Below are positions 13,300 to 16,226 of a stretch of 16,226 bases of DNA, piece after piece. The notes under the pieces are model-generated. The model did no database searches. It was not told where the DNA came from and worked only from the letters and a program-made list of their open reading frames with translations. The stretch's first letter is position 1; every line of letters begins with the position of its first letter. A program made the translations under genes and the position numbers. Source of the DNA: an uncultured Bacteroidota bacterium (lineage in GTDB: Bacteria; Bacteroidota; Bacteroidia; Chitinophagales; Chitinophagaceae); assembly GCA_903835145.1 (NCBI GenBank), contig CAILMA010000567.1, positions 1-16,226 of the forward strand. Direction: 5' to 3'.

Positions 13300-16226
13300 A
13301 TGACGCAAGCAGATGAACTTTACCTTGAAAGGTATAACAAGCTTAACGACCGCCAGCAGGAAGCGGTAGATACCATTTACGGGCCAGTGATGGTAATAGC
13401 CGGACCGGGCACCGGCAAAACCGAAGTGCTTTCTATGCGTATTGCCGGGCTTATGCGCAGCGAAGCCCAGGTGCAGCCTCATGAAATATTGTGCCTTACT
13501 TATACCGATGAAGCTACTAACAGCATGAGGCGCAGGCTGGCACAAATAATAGGGCCAGCAGCGCACAAAGTAAACATATACACTTTTCATGCCTTTTGTA
13601 ACAATGTAATACAGAGCAACAGCGAATACTTTAGTATGCGCACATTGCAACCCATAACCGACCTCGAGCGCACCGACCTGCTCTATAAACTTCTGGAAGA
13701 CCTGCCTCAGGGGCACCCCCTGCGTAAGCTGAGCGGCAACATTTACTTTGATGCACCCAAGCTGAACAAGCTTTTTGAAATAATGAAGCGGGAATACCTT
13801 TCGGCAGACAGCATATCAAATTCAATCGATGAATATATTGCCAGCCTGCCGGAGCGTGACGGCTTTGTGTACAAAAGAAAATATAAAGAGTTTAATGCAG
13901 GCGACCCCAAGCAGGCACTAATAGATGAGGAAGTAAAACGGATGGAAACCACGAGGGCAGCCGCCAGCCTCTTCGACAAGTATGAGCAGCTGATGAAAGA
14001 TGCCGGCAGGTACGACTTCAGCGATATGATACTGTGGGTGTTGCAGGCATTCAGGGAGTTTCCGTGGATGCTGCAAAGCTACCAGGAGCGCTACCAGTAT
14101 ATATTGGTCGATGAATTTCAGGATACCAACGGTGCTCAGAATGAGCTCATAAATACACTTACTTCTTACTGGGAAGACCCGAACATATTTGTAGTAGGCG
14201 ATGACGACCAAAGCATATACGAGTTTCAGGGTGCCCGGATAAAAAACATAACTGATTACTACAGCCGCTACAAGGATACCATAAAAATCATAGTATTACC
14301 GCACAACTACCGCAGTAGCCAGGAGATCATAGACCGGGCTATGGCGACCATCAAAAACAACGAACAAAGACTGGTAAATCAGCTAAAAGAACTGAAACTC
14401 GATAAGAACATCATCTCAGCTTCGCCACGATTCAAAGAAGAAAAAACGACCGTGCAGCCGGTGGTGAATGTCTACAATGCAATCATTCAAGAAGAAGCCG
14501 ATATTGTATTGCAGATTGAAGCACTTAAGAACAAAGGAATTGCGCTGAGCGAAGTGGCGGTGCTCTATGCCCAGCACAAGCAGGCCAACAACATTATAGC
14601 CCTGCTGGAACGCCGGGGCATACCTTACAACGTAAAGAAAGCCGTAAACGCGCTGGAGCTGCCGCTCGTGGAGCAGATACTCAACATACTCAAGTACCTG
14701 AATCTCGAAAAAAGAAAGACTTTCAGCGGCGAGGAGCTACTGTTTGAGCTCATGCACGCTCCGTATTTTGGCATAGCACCAACTGATATTGCCCAGATAG
14801 CACTGTACATGCAGGCCAATAAAAAGGGAATAAACCCACTGAAGTGGCGCATGATTATTGGCAACCACCTGGCACTTGAAACCATGGACCTGATGACTGC
14901 TCCTGCCATCCGGAGGCTAAGCAACTGCCTCGAAAACTGGGAGCAACAACAGGTGTCCCATTCACTGCCGCTGCTGGTGGAAAAAATAGTGTACGAAAGC
15001 GGCATAGTAGCCAGCCTGCTGCAGGAAACCGACCACCTCTGGCACATGCAGGTGCTCCGCTCGTTTTTTGAATTTGTAAAAGAAACCTGCAGCCGAACCC
15101 CAAGAATGAGGTCAGCTCAGTTCCTGCAGGTAGTGGAACGTATGTATGATGAGGGCATAACTGTGCCGGTGCAGCGTGTGATACAAAATGAAAACGGTGT
15201 GCACTTTTACACCGCCCATAGCGCCAAGGGCAACGAATTTGAGTATGTGTTCCTCATTGGCTGCACCAAGAACTTCTGGGAGAAAAAGAGTGAAAACAAC
15301 CAGGTATATAAAATGCCTGATACCGTTACGGCAACGGAAGATGACACCCAAAAGACCTATAAAATTGAAGTAGCCCGCCGTTTGTTCTATGTAGCACTTA
15401 CCCGCGCAAAAAAGCATCTTTACATTTCCTACTCGCTAAACGATAATGCAATGAAGGGCCTTGAGGCATCTGTATTTATAGATGAAATATGCCCGCCCGA
15501 TGAGCGCCAAAAACAAACGCTGGCCTCCGGTACCATGGAAGAGCACCTGAAATGGGCCATGGAACCCGTGCAACAGGTGATTATAAAAATGGCCAATGCA
15601 CAATGGATAGAACGAGTGCTGCAGCAGTTTACGATGAGCTATACCGCCCTATCCAAATTCCTGAAGTGCCGCCTGTCCTTTTACTATGAGCTTATACTGC
15701 GGGTGCCGTTTCAGAAAAACGATGCGCTTGCTTTCGGTAGCGCAGTGCACTATGCACTCGAGCGCTTCTTCGTTGAAATGAAAAAGCAAGGAGAGTTTCC
15801 GGCAAAAGAAGAATTGGTGTCTATTTTCAAGTATGCGCTAAGTCAGGAGGCTGCTTGCTTTACCGACGTGCAGTTTGACCGACGCACTGAGCAGGGAATT
15901 ACCATATTATCAGAGTACTACGACCACTATATAAATACCCTGCACAAAGACGTTGAGATCGAATACAAGGTGCCGAGATACATATTTGATGGTGTGCCCG
16001 TAACCGCCAAAATAGATAAGATAGAACTTGAAGGCGACACCTGCAAGGTGATAGACTACAAAACCGGCGATCCGGACAAATCTGCCACACCGCTCACTTC
16101 ACCGCCGAACGAAAAAAATGAAACCGGCGGCGACTACTGGCGGCAGATGGTGTTTTATAAGTTGCTCCTCGAGAATTTTGAAGACCGCCAATGGAAAGTA
16201 AGTCTGGGCCGGTTCGATTTTTTGCA
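13300..16226 (+). CDS. UvrD/Rep-type helicase fused to a RecB-like PD-(D/E)XK nuclease (partial, 3' end outside window)
   Basis: The frame is open from the ATG at 13300 to the right edge, 975 codons. Superfamily 1A helicase motifs are complete: Walker A GPGTGKT (Lys40), Walker B VDEFQDT (Asp271, Glu272), motif III GDDDQSIYEFQGA (about 300-312), YRSS (337-340), motif V TAHSAKGNEFEYVF (638-651, Asn645 where Leu is common) and motif VI VALTRAKKHL with Arg702. The C-terminal part is a RecB-family nuclease: GSAVHYALERF with His817, KIDKIE with Asp906, VIDYKTG with Asp919 and Lys921, and the QMVFY element (Gln949, Tyr953). Cys790 (FLKCRLSFYY) sits where AddB/AdnB-like nucleases have the first cysteine of an iron-sulphur cluster; the others would lie beyond the edge. 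The expected role is ATP-driven unwinding and resection of broken DNA ends, as in AddAB/AdnAB/RecBCD. The start fits the short spacing before Walker A. Confidence 0.92.
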   Translation, partial: MTQADELYLERYNKLNDRQQEAVDTIYGPVMVIAGPGTGKTEVLSMRIAGLMRSEAQVQPHEILCLTYTDEATNSMRRRLAQIIGPAAHKVNIYTFHAFCNNVIQSNSEYFSMRTLQPITDLERTDLLYKLLEDLPQGHPLRKLSGNIYFDAPKLNKLFEIMKREYLSADSISNSIDEYIASLPERDGFVYKRKYKEFNAGDPKQALIDEEVKRMETTRAAASLFDKYEQLMKDAGRYDFSDMILWVLQAFREFPWMLQSYQERYQYILVDEFQDTNGAQNELINTLTSYWEDPNIFVVGDDDQSIYEFQGARIKNITDYYSRYKDTIKIIVLPHNYRSSQEIIDRAMATIKNNEQRLVNQLKELKLDKNIISASPRFKEEKTTVQPVVNVYNAIIQEEADIVLQIEALKNKGIALSEVAVLYAQHKQANNIIALLERRGIPYNVKKAVNALELPLVEQILNILKYLNLEKRKTFSGEELLFELMHAPYFGIAPTDIAQIALYMQANKKGINPLKWRMIIGNHLALETMDLMTAPAIRRLSNCLENWEQQQVSHSLPLLVEKIVYESGIVASLLQETDHLWHMQVLRSFFEFVKETCSRTPRMRSAQFLQVVERMYDEGITVPVQRVIQNENGVHFYTAHSAKGNEFEYVFLIGCTKNFWEKKSENNQVYKMPDTVTATEDDTQKTYKIEVARRLFYVALTRAKKHLYISYSLNDNAMKGLEASVFIDEICPPDERQKQTLASGTMEEHLKWAMEPVQQVIIKMANAQWIERVLQQFTMSYTALSKFLKCRLSFYYELILRVPFQKNDALAFGSAVHYALERFFVEMKKQGEFPAKEELVSIFKYALSQEAACFTDVQFDRRTEQGITILSEYYDHYINTLHKDVEIEYKVPRYIFDGVPVTAKIDKIELEGDTCKVIDYKTGDPDKSATPLTSPPNEKNETGGDYWRQMVFYKLLLENFEDRQWKVSLGRFDFL

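Noticed and set aside
14625..15047. 140-codon minus-strand frame opposite the helicase-nuclease
   Set aside because: The plus-strand frame carries continuous helicase motifs through this region.
1..16226. CRISPR array, tRNA/rRNA genes, transposase or phage genes
   Set aside because: No regularly spaced identical repeats with unique spacers, no cloverleaf and no mobile-element protein motifs were seen by reading. A dedicated RNA search was not possible.

Overview
The window looks like a chromosomal segment of a Bacteroidota bacterium, probably of the Chitinophagaceae/Sphingobacteriia type. The reasons are several near-perfect TAnnTTTG promoter elements, starts without Shine-Dalgarno sequences, signal peptides ending in AQ or GQ, a large secreted protein with Ig-like and FG-GAP modules, DUF3857/transglutaminase proteins, and a beta-barrel receptor with a carboxypeptidase-regulatory N-terminal domain. 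The family level is an inference. No tRNA, rRNA, insertion sequence, phage gene or CRISPR array was seen.

Layout: (1) Positions 1-1352, minus strand: 5' part of a secreted modular protein that runs off the left edge. (2) Positions 1353-1927: a non-coding, AT-rich stretch with a promoter, a foldable leader and matches to the DnaA box, including one exact TTATCCACA. (3) Positions 1928-2839, minus strand: an AraC-family regulator, divergent from the next block. (4) Positions 3058-10221, plus strand: four genes in a row. They encode a DUF3857/transglutaminase-like exported protein with an intact Cys-His-Asp triad, a paralogue in which Cys and His are replaced, an exported von Willebrand A protein with a Lys/Pro-rich repeat array, and a GNAT acetyltransferase 7 bases further on. 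The block ends at a 13-bp hairpin that also serves the convergent gene. (5) Positions 10368-13049, minus strand: an outer-membrane beta-barrel receptor of the TonB-dependent/OMP_b-brl_3 type with a Gly-rich C-terminal tail. (6) Positions 13300-16226, plus strand: a UvrD-type helicase fused to a RecB-like PD-(D/E)XK nuclease, cut by the right edge.

How the genes may work together: the 3058-10221 block is the least ordinary part. Three consecutive exported proteins (an apparently active transglutaminase-like enzyme, an apparent pseudoenzyme of the same fold, and a VWA protein with Lys-rich repeats) could form one periplasmic or envelope module, possibly controlled by the divergent AraC regulator. 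That functional link is inference from gene order and residues only. The helicase-nuclease is expected to act in DNA double-strand break processing and looks unrelated to its neighbours.
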